Origin: Fluviicola sp.
Lineage (GTDB): Bacteria; Bacteroidota; Bacteroidia; Flavobacteriales_D; Crocinitomicaceae
DNA: 64,000 nt
Assembly: GCF_039596395.1 (NCBI RefSeq)
Contig: NZ_JBCNJT010000001.1
Location: 779,315-843,314, forward strand
Direction: 5' to 3'
The notes beneath the pieces are model-generated. The model was given only the letters and a program-made list of their open reading frames with translations. It was not told the origin of the DNA and did no database searches. The first letter of the stretch is position 1. Each line of letters begins with the position of its first letter. A program made the translations under genes and the position numbers. Positions 42,801 through 49,878 of the stretch are shown here, piece after piece.

Positions 42801-45734
42801 TCCGGCTGTAAGGTTTGTTCTGTCTTCGGAAGTAACACCACCGACCCAGTTAAAGGTATACGGACCTACACCACCTGTTGGTGTGAGGTTAATTGCACCT
42901 GTATTTCCACCGAAACAAGCCACATTGGTTACTACTGTTGTTCCTGAAACGGCTGCTGCAGGTTGTGTAACGGTTGGAGAAACGGTTCCTGTACACCCAT
43001 TCGCGTCTGTGATTGTTACGGAATAGGTTCCGGCTGTAAGGTTTGTTCTGTCCTCGGAAGTAATACCACCTCCCCAGTTAAACGTATACGGACCAACACC
43101 ACCGGTAGGAGTAAGGTTAATTGCACCTGTGTTTCCACCGAAACAAGCCACATTGGTAACCACTGTTGTTCCTGAAACGGCTGCTGCAGGTTGTGTAACA
43201 GTTGGAGAAACGGTGCCTGTACATCCGTTCGCGTCTGTAATGGTTACGGAGTAAGTTCCGGCTGTAAGGTTTGTTCTGTCCTCGGAAGTAACACCACCAC
43301 CCCAGTTAAAGGTATATGGACCAACACCACCGGTAGGAGTAAGGTTAATAGCACCTGTATTTCCTCCGAAACAAGCAATATTGGTTACCACAGTTGTTCC
43401 TGAAACAGCAGTTGCAGGTTGAGTCACAGTTGCATTGACTGTTCCTGTACATCCGTTGGCATCCGTAATAGTTACAGAGTATGTTCCGGCTGTAAGGTTT
43501 GTTCTGTCTTCAGTAGTTGGACCGGAAGCCCAGTTGAAAGTATATGGACCAACACCGCCTGTTGGAGTGAGGTTGATCGCTCCTGTGTTTCCACCGAAAC
43601 AAGCCACGTTCGTTACCACTGTAGTTCCTGAAACAATTGCAGAAGGTTGAGTCAATGTTGCGTTGACTGTGCCTGTACATCCGTTTGCGTCTGTAATGGT
43701 TACAGAGTATGTTCCAGCTGTAAGGTTTGTTCTGTCTTCCGTTGTAGGACCGGAAGCCCAGTTAAAAGTATATGGGCCAACACCACCTGTCGGAGTGAGA
43801 TTGATTGCTCCTGTATTTCCGCCGAAACATGCCACATTTGTTACAACAGTTGTTCCTGAAACAGCCGCCGTAGGTTGTGTCACGGTCATATTCACGGTAC
43901 CTGTACACGCGTTTGCGTCCGTAATGGTTACCGAATAGGTTCCTGCAGTAAGGTTCGTTCTGTCTTCAGAAGTTACACCGCCTCCCCAGTTAAAAGTATA
44001 AGGTCCTGTTCCTCCGGTTGGTGTGAGATTGATAGCACCTGTGTTTCCTCCGAAACACGCTATGTTTGTTACAACACTCGTTCCGGATACCGCTGCCGGT
44101 TGAGTAACAGTTGCATTGACTGTTCCTGTACATCCGTTTGCATCTGTAATCGTTACAGAATAAGTACCTGCAGTAAGGTTGGTTCTGTCTTCGGTTGTTG
44201 GACCTGAAGCCCAGTTAAAGGTATAAGGGCCTGTTCCTCCTGTTGGAGTGAGGTTAATAGCTCCTGAGTTTCCTCCGAAACAAGCCACGTTTGTTACAAC
44301 GGTTGTTCCAGAAATGGCAGAAGGAGGCTGAGTAATGGTTGCATTCACAACTTTGGTACAATTGTTTGCATCCGTAATAGTTACAGAGTATGTTCCTGCA
44401 ACAAGGTTTGTTCTGTCCTCTGTTGTAGGACCGGAAGCCCAGTTAAAAGTATATCCCGGGCTTCCTCCTGACGGAGTAAGGTTAATTGCACCTGTATTTC
44501 CACCAAAACAAGCCACGTTGGTTACTACTGTTGTCCCATTCAAAACCGGTGGCTGCGTAATGGTAAAGTTCTGTACCTTCTGACAACCTGCCGCGTCTGT
44601 TATTGTTACGTTGTATGTTCCTGCTGTAAGTCCGGCTCTAATAGCACTGGTACCACCTACAGACCATAAATACGTGTAGCTGCCGATACCACCGGCTGGT
44701 GAAACACCTGCTGCTCCGGTACTGTTCCCGTTACAGTCGACATTTGTCTGGCTTGGATTGGCCGAAATATTGGAAACGTTCAATGTTCCGCTATTGGAGT
44801 TCGTAGTACAGGTTGCTCCACCATTGATAGCAACAGCCCGGTATAACCATCCGTTCATAGAAGCCAGCGGAGAAGTAATCGTCAGGGTGTTGGTAGTAAC
44901 ACCTGAGTGATAGGTATCATTGGTTAGATCCGTGAATCCTGAACCGCTGTTATATTGCCACTTGTAAGCGGTAGTGTTGCTTGCCGCAACAGGCCCGAAA
45001 GTGGTTGTACCCGTACCTGCACACATATTGTGTGATGTTTGCGGATGTGCAGAGAAAACAGGTGCGGTACAGGCAGGAGTATGGTATAGTCGGAAATTGT
45101 CAATTGCCCATTCTTCCCCGATACCATTTGCAGAAACACGTATACGAAGTATCATGGTTGTTCCTGTAGCGGTAATCGTTTTAGTGCGTTCTGAAAAGGT
45201 ATATGTGAGTGGAGTTCCGTCACCGATCCCATCTCCATTTGTATCCAGGCATAACTGTTTATTAGTATTGTCATTTCCTCGGAAATCAAGAAGAGTCGTC
45301 CATGATCCTCCGGAGTTAAAACTGTATTCAACAGTCATGTAATCTGTTGATGATGCACCAACTAATTGGTTTTCCCAGGCTGCACCGTTGTTGGCCGCAA
45401 AAAGACCCCGGAACTCGAGGTTTGTAAGGCCAGAAGCATTGATGCCCTGGAATTCTATTTGCAGTTCGGCTTCAAGTACACCTGAATGTCCTTCTCCGGC
45501 CCAAAATTTAGTGCCTTCCATCCCGGAGTATTTAGGAGGGTTAACGGAAATTCCGGTAACACCATCTGTCCGGAGGAAATAATTGTCCCCGGAACCGGTA
45601 TTGACTTCGGGAACGCGGGTACCGCTGCTGGGTGAACCACTGTCCTCGAAAGCATCGCTCCAGAACAAGGTCTGGGAATGACCTGCTAAAGCAAAGAGTG
45701 TTGCAATAACAGCTGTAAGTAATTGTGTTTTCAT
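39813..45734 (-). CDS. Giant SprB-repeat adhesin with type A T9SS domain
   Basis: This is a 1973-residue surface protein. A signal peptide (ends GHSQ) leads to a beta-sandwich domain at about 22-225 of MAM/concanavalin type, then an Ig-like region at about 226-325. Seventeen SprB repeats of about 76 residues follow (NVACFGGNTGAINL... to SYSVTITDANGC). Four modules of about 60 residues with SYTWAQNGVTYTASG...GCDSIVTLNLTI come next. The type A T9SS sorting domain is last (VFPNPTESKVTISM... VLKRIVKN). SprB of Flavobacterium johnsoniae carries such repeats and is the motile adhesin of gliding. This protein is a likely adhesin, moved or displayed by the T9SS; whether the host glides is not shown here. 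Repeats 2-13 are nearly uniform, the rest diverged. Confidence 0.92.
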   Translation of the reverse strand: MKTQLLTAVIATLFALAGHSQTLFWSDAFEDSGSPSSGTRVPEVNTGSGDNYFLRTDGVTGISVNPPKYSGMEGTKFWAGEGHSGVLEAELQIEFQGINASGLTNLEFRGLFAANNGAAWENQLVGASSTDYMTVEYSFNSGGSWTTLLDFRGNDNTNKQLCLDTNGDGIGDGTPLTYTFSERTKTITATGTTMILRIRVSANGIGEEWAIDNFRLYHTPACTAPVFSAHPQTSHNMCAGTGTTTFGPVAASNTTAYKWQYNSGSGFTDLTNDTYHSGVTTNTLTITSPLASMNGWLYRAVAINGGATCTTNSNSGTLNVSNISANPSQTNVDCNGNSTGAAGVSPAGGIGSYTYLWSVGGTSAIRAGLTAGTYNVTITDAAGCQKVQNFTITQPPVLNGTTVVTNVACFGGNTGAINLTPSGGSPGYTFNWASGPTTEDRTNLVAGTYSVTITDANNCTKVVNATITQPPSAISGTTVVTNVACFGGNSGAINLTPTGGTGPYTFNWASGPTTEDRTNLTAGTYSVTITDANGCTGTVNATVTQPAAVSGTSVVTNIACFGGNTGAINLTPTGGTGPYTFNWGGGVTSEDRTNLTAGTYSVTITDANACTGTVNMTVTQPTAAVSGTTVVTNVACFGGNTGAINLTPTGGVGPYTFNWASGPTTEDRTNLTAGTYSVTITDANGCTGTVNATLTQPSAIVSGTTVVTNVACFGGNTGAINLTPTGGVGPYTFNWASGPTTEDRTNLTAGTYSVTITDANGCTGTVNATVTQPATAVSGTTVVTNIACFGGNTGAINLTPTGGVGPYTFNWGGGVTSEDRTNLTAGTYSVTITDANGCTGTVSPTVTQPAAAVSGTTVVTNVACFGGNTGAINLTPTGGVGPYTFNWGGGITSEDRTNLTAGTYSVTITDANGCTGTVSPTVTQPAAAVSGTTVVTNVACFGGNTGAINLTPTGGVGPYTFNWVGGVTSEDRTNLTAGSYSVTITDANGCTGTISPITLTQPAAAVSGTTVVTNVACFGNNTGAINLTPTGGVGPYTFNWVGGVTTEDRTSLTAGSYSVTITDANGCTGTVSPIVVTQPASAVSGTTVVTNIACFGNNTGSINLTPTGGVAPYTFNWGGGITSEDRTNLTAGTYSVTITDANGCTGTVSPTVTQPASALSGTTVVTNIACFGGNTGAINLTPTGGTGPYTFNWGGGVTSEDRTGLTAGSYSVTITDANGCTATINATLTQPAAVVSGTTVVTNVSCFGGNTGAINLTPTGGVGPYTFNWVGGATTEDRVLLVAGSYSVTITDANGCTGTVNATITQPTALVASAAAQTNITCNSGMNGSATVLASGGNPGYTYSWSPSGGTAATASGLTAGTYTVTVTDANGCTTSQSFTITEPAAISFTAAAQTNVACFGGSTGALVVNPATGGTGAFTYDWNPGTPTGDGTTSITGLAAGSYSVTATDANGCSATISFVITQPPVLAITGASQTEVSCNGGSNGTATVTVTGGQPGYTYSWSPSGGTAATATGLQAGSYTATVTDANGCTAIQTFVLNEPTAIDLSVSSQSDVICNGGATGSASVTPSGGTGSYTYSWSPSGGTAATATGLEAGTYTVTVTDDNNCQDTKTFTITEPAVVTSSFSHDACNSYTWGTQTHTSSGVYTQTFTTVNGCDSIVTLTLSIVSEITNTVTESSCISYTWAQNGMTYTASGLYVDTIPAAGGCDSIVTLDLTINTPSSSSSSEFACGTYTWAQNGVTYTASGVYTDTIPNAAGCDSIVTLNLTIGGFSSLQPASACESYTWAANGVTYTATGMYFDTLVDINGCDSILILDLIINPSVTATAADNGNGTITASAGTTYQWINCSTNMPVAGATAQTFAPSVNGNYSVVITNASNCSDTSDCVEIDYLGLSDLDLSSVEVFPNPTESKVTISMSVNSAKLTITDAQGKTQFTGPINNGQQVDLGSYEDGVYFLSIETESGKVLKRIVKN
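40854..44744 (-). repeat. SprB repeat array (17 units, homogenised core of 12)
   Basis: Seventeen coding repeats of about 228 bp are in frame with one another. The core at 41781-44519 holds twelve units averaging 76 codons that differ at few residues (mainly WASGPTTEDR, WGGGVTSEDR or WVGGVTTEDR). The five outer units are much more diverged. At DNA level the units still differ at scattered third positions, so homogenisation is partial. Confidence 0.9.
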
Positions 45735-45886
45735 GTTAAATTATTAAGTTGTGTGTAGGGGATTATTGTTATGTTGATTAGAGTATTTTGAGTAACCGGC
45801 ACCAAAGAAAAGCAAGTGCATGAGGGGAAAAATTCCGGGCCCGCAATGCTGTTGTCTATGTGAACGACTCTTTTCATCTTGTTTTG

Positions 45887-46813
45887 TTAATTGAATTGAT
45901 ACCCGACAACCGGTTTTAATTGATTGAATTGACCTGCAGTTACAATTCCATTGGAGCCACCGATTACCTGTACGTTTATACAATCTCCGTCCAGGCAGGC
46001 AACCGAAATGCTATGTTCATTGGCTTGGAGTATCGTACCCGGTTTTGCCTGGTGGCGCTCCTCACCTAAATGGGCAACGATAATTTTCATTGGATTTCCC
46101 ATGAACACCGTATCAGCACCTTGATTCCAGGGATTACAGGCTTTGATCAATTGCAAAATTTCCGCTGCATCCATCCGGTTCCACTGAATGAAAGTGTCTT
46201 CCCATTCCGGCTTTTCGAAGTACCGTGCGTGATTTTCATCTTGTTCCTGTCGTGGGACCATAGAACCGAATTCGAGCATTTGTGCCATATTTTGAGCGGA
46301 CATTGCCGCGCAAAAGGATAATTTTCCGGCAAGCGTACCAAAGTTGTCTTCGGGTGCGATATCCACTTTTTCACTGAAAATAAGATCTCCCTCATCAAAT
46401 TCGGCATTCATGAAATGAACGCTGATTGCCGTTTCGGTTTCTTTATAGCGAAGTACTTCGAAAATGGGCATCGGGCCACGGTATTGGGGAAGCGGCCCGG
46501 TATGGAAATTAATGAATTTGCCTTCCCATTTGGTCAGCAGGTCTTCGGATATCCGGTACGGAAAACAAATGCTGAAAACAGCATCCGGCTGAACTTCTTC
46601 GAGCCAGTTTTCCAATCCTGAAGCAGATTTAGCGGTTGGGAAGGATTGGAAGGGCAACCCTGATTTCTCGCATTCCGAATCAAGGAGTTTAACGGTTGCG
46701 GCGTCCCCGTTTCCAATGGCAATGCCGCAGAGGTATTTTTCTACGGCAAGTTGCTGAATGGCTGGCAACGCAAAGCGTCCGCCGCATAAAACTGCTATTT
46801 TTAATCCGCTCAT
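45887..46813 (-). CDS. Formyltransferase-family protein
   Basis: This is a 308-residue protein of the methionyl-tRNA/GAR formyltransferase fold. The catalytic triad of the family is visible: Asn 102 and His 104 in INFHTGPLPQYRGP, and Asp 140 in EFDEGDLI. The C-terminal half (from about 205) resembles the OB-type C-terminal domain of Fmt, with KACNPWNQGADT and KIIVAH. It is unlikely to be the housekeeping Fmt: the N-terminus (IAVLCGGRFALPAIQQL) and context differ, and it sits in an unusual cluster. It could formylate an amine on a sugar or peptide. Its ATG shares one base with the stop of the preceding gene (TGATG), so the two are coupled. Confidence 0.85.
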   Translation of the reverse strand: MSGLKIAVLCGGRFALPAIQQLAVEKYLCGIAIGNGDAATVKLLDSECEKSGLPFQSFPTAKSASGLENWLEEVQPDAVFSICFPYRISEDLLTKWEGKFINFHTGPLPQYRGPMPIFEVLRYKETETAISVHFMNAEFDEGDLIFSEKVDIAPEDNFGTLAGKLSFCAAMSAQNMAQMLEFGSMVPRQEQDENHARYFEKPEWEDTFIQWNRMDAAEILQLIKACNPWNQGADTVFMGNPMKIIVAHLGEERHQAKPGTILQANEHSISVACLDGDCINVQVIGGSNGIVTAGQFNQLKPVVGYQFN

Positions 46814-47961
46814 CAAATACACGTATAACTGTTATACCATCCCGAGACAGCGTTATCCAATTCCTGGGATATCAACTCTTCATAAGCAGATTCCGTATCT
46901 GCAACTTCACGGACGATCTTTACGGAACAACGGTCATTCCCGTCGTTTTCGATTTCGACCTCGTAAAGCGGTGCAATTGACACATGTGTTTGTGCATGGA
47001 AAGAAACTTTTCCTCTGGGAGTTTCAAAACTGAATTCCTTCAACTTTTCGGATGCAAGAAGCGCATTCGGGCTTTCTTTGAACTGTTCCAGTAAAAATGC
47101 AGCAATGATTCCCGCCTCCCATCCCAGGAGACAGAACAGGTTAGCCTCACGTCCGGCGGAAGCAATGGCTTCTATAAATTGCTCGTTTTCCGGGTTTTCA
47201 AGTTTCTTCGACCAGGCAGCTATTCCACTAACCGGATTTCCGGGGTACACTGCTTCCTTCAGCATAGATTCTTCAAAGGCAAAAGGAGGAAGATATACCG
47301 GAACGGGTTGCTCCGAAAAATAGCGTTGCAAATCGCGGAAGAACCATTGTACATAGTCTCCGCTAAAAATGCTGAGTACGCAGTCACTCTGGGAGGACTC
47401 GTATTGATCCTTGAGTGGTTGCATGGAAAAGTCTTCTTCGCGGTAACCGGTGGCGAGGCTCAATTTGATGCTTCCGCCGGCTTTCTGGAAACCGTTGTGT
47501 GCTCCCACCGTGTGTAAATAACCACCGTCGTAATAACCAGTGACGATACTTGCTGAAACGTGGCCATTTCGTACCGCCATCCCCGAACTCAACCAGCTTC
47601 CCAGCGCATTTTGCAGGGAATGGTAAAAGATATTCGGAGAAACCGGCCATTCCTGGGGCATGTGCGCACCTGCATCCAGTACGATCAATAAGCGATTGGC
47701 TGCCGCAAACAAAGGGCGTAATACCTGTGCTGTCCGGTGACCGATGTATGCAAATACAATCTGCGCATTTTCATGCATGATCAGGTTTTCTGCACATTTG
47801 TAGCACAATTGTTTATCCGTTCCGAACCCGATGTTTTCAGTCAAAACACGAACATTCTCATATCCGGAAGCAGCCAATGAAGACTTCATTCCCTGAAAAA
47901 GATCAAAGCTTATTCCCTGGTAAAAGGTAGATCTCGGAAGTAAAAAACCAATCGTTTGCAT
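46813..47961 (-). CDS. Periplasmic-binding-fold protein without signal peptide
   Basis: The product has 382 residues from the ATG at 47961. The pattern is that of type I periplasmic binding proteins of the Leu/Ile/Val-binding kind: TIGFLLPRSTFYQGISFDLFQG, then AQIVFAYIGHRTAQVLRPLF, SASIVTGYYDGGYLHTVGAHNGF and GIAAWSKKLENPENEQFIEA. There is no signal peptide or membrane anchor, so it should be cytoplasmic, unlike transporter binding proteins. No ABC permease or ATPase lies nearby. It is between a tail-collar gene (49-base gap) and a formyltransferase gene (1-base overlap). A ligand sensor or a scaffold for a modification enzyme are possible roles; function is unknown. Confidence 0.75.
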   Translation of the reverse strand: MQTIGFLLPRSTFYQGISFDLFQGMKSSLAASGYENVRVLTENIGFGTDKQLCYKCAENLIMHENAQIVFAYIGHRTAQVLRPLFAAANRLLIVLDAGAHMPQEWPVSPNIFYHSLQNALGSWLSSGMAVRNGHVSASIVTGYYDGGYLHTVGAHNGFQKAGGSIKLSLATGYREEDFSMQPLKDQYESSQSDCVLSIFSGDYVQWFFRDLQRYFSEQPVPVYLPPFAFEESMLKEAVYPGNPVSGIAAWSKKLENPENEQFIEAIASAGREANLFCLLGWEAGIIAAFLLEQFKESPNALLASEKLKEFSFETPRGKVSFHAQTHVSIAPLYEVEIENDGNDRCSVKIVREVADTESAYEELISQELDNAVSGWYNSYTCI

Positions 47962-47972
47962 AGTATTATAAG

Positions 47973-48000
47973 AGAGGGAAAGCCTGAAGACCTTCCCTCT
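47973..48000 (-). promoter_or_regulatory. Hairpin between the collar and binding-protein genes
   Basis: An 8-bp perfect stem (AGAGGGAA at 47973-47980 with TTCCCTCT at 47993-48000) with a 12-base loop lies in the 49-base gap. On the coding (minus) strand it is followed by CTTATAATAC, not by a T-run. It may set different levels of the two products by processing or partial attenuation. Confidence 0.5.
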
Positions 48001-48010
48001 GTTTTTTGAA

Positions 48011-48565
48011 TTAATTACGGCTTGGGAAAATTCCCTGAAGAGCAATTGAATAGTTCATACACAAGTATGGAGTCAATAGACTAAATGGCTGACTTCCCCC
48101 TGAAACAGAAGTAGTACCTCCAACAACAGGAGGTGCCATGGATGCAGTTGGTGATGCAGTTGGCCCGAACATATCGTTCGGTGAACTGTTCCCGATGTAG
48201 TTTCCTGCTGCTCCTGCATCTTCGTTACCTGTGTTTACAGGAATACGAACAGTAATTCCAACTGCAGAGTGAACGTGCATAGGCATTTGAGCAGTTGTAA
48301 GGGTCGTGTTTTCAACACCACCTACTTGCCCTATTGAATAAGGCGATAATCCTGGTCCTTGTCCTTGTCCTACAGGAACACGGCCTTGTAAATCCGGTAA
48401 CGCAAAAGTTGTTTGTCCGTTACCGCCGTAAATGGTTCCGAGTAACGAAAAAAGTGCAGTGTTTTGTGCAATTGACAGAATCTGCCCCTGGCAAGTTGCA
48501 TAGCCTTTTGGAGCAAAGTTAAAACCGAAAAGTTTTACTTCTCCGATAAATGGTTCAGTAGACAT
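48011..48565 (-). CDS. Phage tail-collar-domain protein (microcystin-dependent-protein-like)
   Basis: This is a 184-residue protein with a tail collar domain at residues 5-60 (FIGEVKLFGFNFAPKGYATC, QGQILSIAQNTALFSLLG, TIYGGNGQTTFALPDLQGRV). A Gly-rich segment and a C-terminal MPMHVHSA motif typical of the MdpB family follow. There is no signal peptide. Members occur in phage tail fibres and, as chromosomal genes, in many Bacteroidota and cyanobacteria, where their role is unclear. No other phage gene is present here, so it is not part of a prophage. It is first in a run with the binding-fold protein and the formyltransferase. Confidence 0.87.
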   Translation of the reverse strand: MSTEPFIGEVKLFGFNFAPKGYATCQGQILSIAQNTALFSLLGTIYGGNGQTTFALPDLQGRVPVGQGQGPGLSPYSIGQVGGVENTTLTTAQMPMHVHSAVGITVRIPVNTGNEDAGAAGNYIGNSSPNDMFGPTASPTASMAPPVVGGTTSVSGGSQPFSLLTPYLCMNYSIALQGIFPSRN

Positions 48566-48956
48566 AGTTATTATTTGTTTTAAAAGTTACAATAGACAAA
48601 TGATAACGTATGAGCAATTTAAAGGTGACCCTATGCGGGGGATTTTTGAATAGCGTTGTCGTCATCAGTGAATGTTTAATTAAGGTTCGACAAATATAAC
48701 GGTTTAATAGATATAAACTAATTTGGATGTTCAAAACTATGAAATGATATCCGGTTTAAGATGAAGTGGATTGGTAATCAGGGGGAAACCCTTACGGATC
48801 TTTTAGTGTGTTATTTTGTCTAAACTCCTGTGTTCATAGAGCTTTGCATTCAAACTCGCTACTTTAAACAAACGTTAATTTCTCCGAAAAGGAAATTATT
48901 TCTGAGATATACTGATTTTAAACCGTACCTTCGTTTAAATATTTAATACAAGTTTA
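48566..48956. other. 391-base gap with a predicted cold-shock gene promoter
   Basis: I see no gene here. A TACCTTCG element at 48926-48933 is a likely -7 box for the cold-shock gene, implying a leader of about 19 bases and not the long leader of E. coli cspA. On the minus strand TATATTTG (48697-48690) could be a -7 box for the collar gene with a leader of about 120 bases. Neither has a clean -33 TTTG. Confidence 0.4.
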
Positions 48957-49151
48957 ATGAACAAAGGAACAGTAAAGTTCTTCAATGAAACTAAAGGATT
49001 TGGTTTTATTAAGGAAGAAGACTCCGCAAAAGACCATTTCGTGCACGTTTCAGGATTGGTAGATGAGATTCGTGAAGGGGATTTAGTAGAATTTGAATTA
49101 GAAGAAGGTAGAAGAGGAGTGAACGCCGTAAACGTTCGCGTAATCCAATAA
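48957..49151 (+). CDS. Cold-shock-domain protein
   Basis: This 64-residue single-domain RNA/DNA-binding protein has RNP-1 at KGFGFI and RNP-2 at HFVHV, with the usual GTVKFFNETKG start. It lacks any extension and matches CspA-family length. It would melt RNA structure in the cytoplasm. A terminator follows closely, so it is monocistronic. A larger cold-shock-domain gene lies 258 bases downstream. Confidence 0.95.
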   Translation: MNKGTVKFFNETKGFGFIKEEDSAKDHFVHVSGLVDEIREGDLVEFELEEGRRGVNAVNVRVIQ

Positions 49152-49171
49152 TTCATTTTAATAATGAACGG

Positions 49172-49209
49172 AAGAGTTTATTCGTTTTTTAACGGGTAGA
49201 CTCTTTTTT
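49172..49209 (+). terminator. Terminator of the cold-shock gene
   Basis: The stem AAGAGT (49172-49177) with ACTCTT (49200-49205) and an inner CGTT/AACG hairpin is followed by TTTTTT. It starts 20 bases after the stop. Confidence 0.6.
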
Positions 49210-49252
49210 ATTTTACCGGAAAGAATGTTCAAATGTTTCAGCCGAGGCTGAT

Positions 49253-49332
49253 TCAAATGTTCAAATGTTCAAATGTTCAAATGTTCAAATGTTCAAATGT
49301 TCAAATGTTCAAATGTTCAAATGTTCAAATGT
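49253..49332. repeat. 8-bp minisatellite (TCAAATGT)10
   Basis: Ten perfect head-to-tail copies of TCAAATGT occur between the two cold-shock-domain genes. Just before the array is CAGCC-GA-GGCTG, a small palindrome like the one at 20110. The pure array is expected to vary in copy number. Confidence 0.95.
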
Positions 49333-49409
49333 TCAAATAACTTTATTTAAACACCCATTGAACCACTTTGAACAACATTAAACCTTAAAAAAAACAGAGG
49401 AAAAGAAAA

Positions 49410-49856
49410 ATGGCAAGATCACAAGAAAGCTTCAACAAAAAAGAGATCCAAAACAAAAAAGACAAAAAGCGTAAAGAGAAAGAAAAGAAAATGCTTGAGC
49501 GCAAAGAAAACGGAAAGGCGAGTTTCGAGGATATGATCGTTTACATCGATGAGAACGGAAATCAAACAGATACTCCGCCGGATTTATCAAAGCGTGTTGA
49601 ATTCAACGCTGAAGATATCGTAATCGGCGTGCCGAAAAAAGAAGAATCCGAACCGGAAGATAAAGTGCGCAAAGGAGTTGTGACTTTTTACAACGATGCG
49701 AAAGGATATGGTTTTATCAAAGACAGCGTATCCGGAGACAGTATATTTGTTCACGCAAACCAATTGACGGAAACCATTACGGAAGGAAACCGGGTGAGTT
49801 TCGAAGTTGAAAAAGGACAGCGCGGACCAAATGCGGTCAGAGTGAAGAAAGACTAA
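49410..49856 (+). CDS. Cold-shock-domain protein with charged N-terminal extension
   Basis: This is a 148-residue protein with two parts. Residues 1-45 are almost only Lys, Glu, Gln, Asn and Arg (a helical, highly charged tail), followed by an acidic linker to about 82. Residues 85-148 are a cold-shock domain with KGYGFI and IFVHANQL. Such extended CSD proteins are common in Bacteroidota. The basic tail probably adds RNA or ribosome contacts. The array of 8-bp repeats ends about 70 bases before its ATG, so expression could depend on array length. Confidence 0.9.
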   Translation: MARSQESFNKKEIQNKKDKKRKEKEKKMLERKENGKASFEDMIVYIDENGNQTDTPPDLSKRVEFNAEDIVIGVPKKEESEPEDKVRKGVVTFYNDAKGYGFIKDSVSGDSIFVHANQLTETITEGNRVSFEVEKGQRGPNAVRVKKD

Positions 49857-49878
49857 GGTTTTGATTTAACCGGGCAGG

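Noticed and set aside
41396-44583. Many open frames of 60-110 codons opposite the SprB repeats, repeated every 228 bp
   Set aside because: They are shadows of the coding repeats: periodic, Cys- or Val-rich, without starts, signal peptides or family likeness.
45887-46813. Assignment as the housekeeping methionyl-tRNA formyltransferase (fmt)
   Set aside because: The fold and triad fit, but it lacks the usual fmt context (def, tRNA or ribosome genes) and the N-terminal wording differs; I keep only the family level.
48011-48565. Tail-collar gene as evidence for a prophage
   Set aside because: No integrase, portal, capsid, terminase, lysis or tail-tube gene lies within the window, and the neighbours are enzyme-type genes.
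49253-49332. Regular repeats that could suggest a CRISPR array
   Set aside because: Units are 8 bp and contiguous with no spacers, and no cas gene is present.
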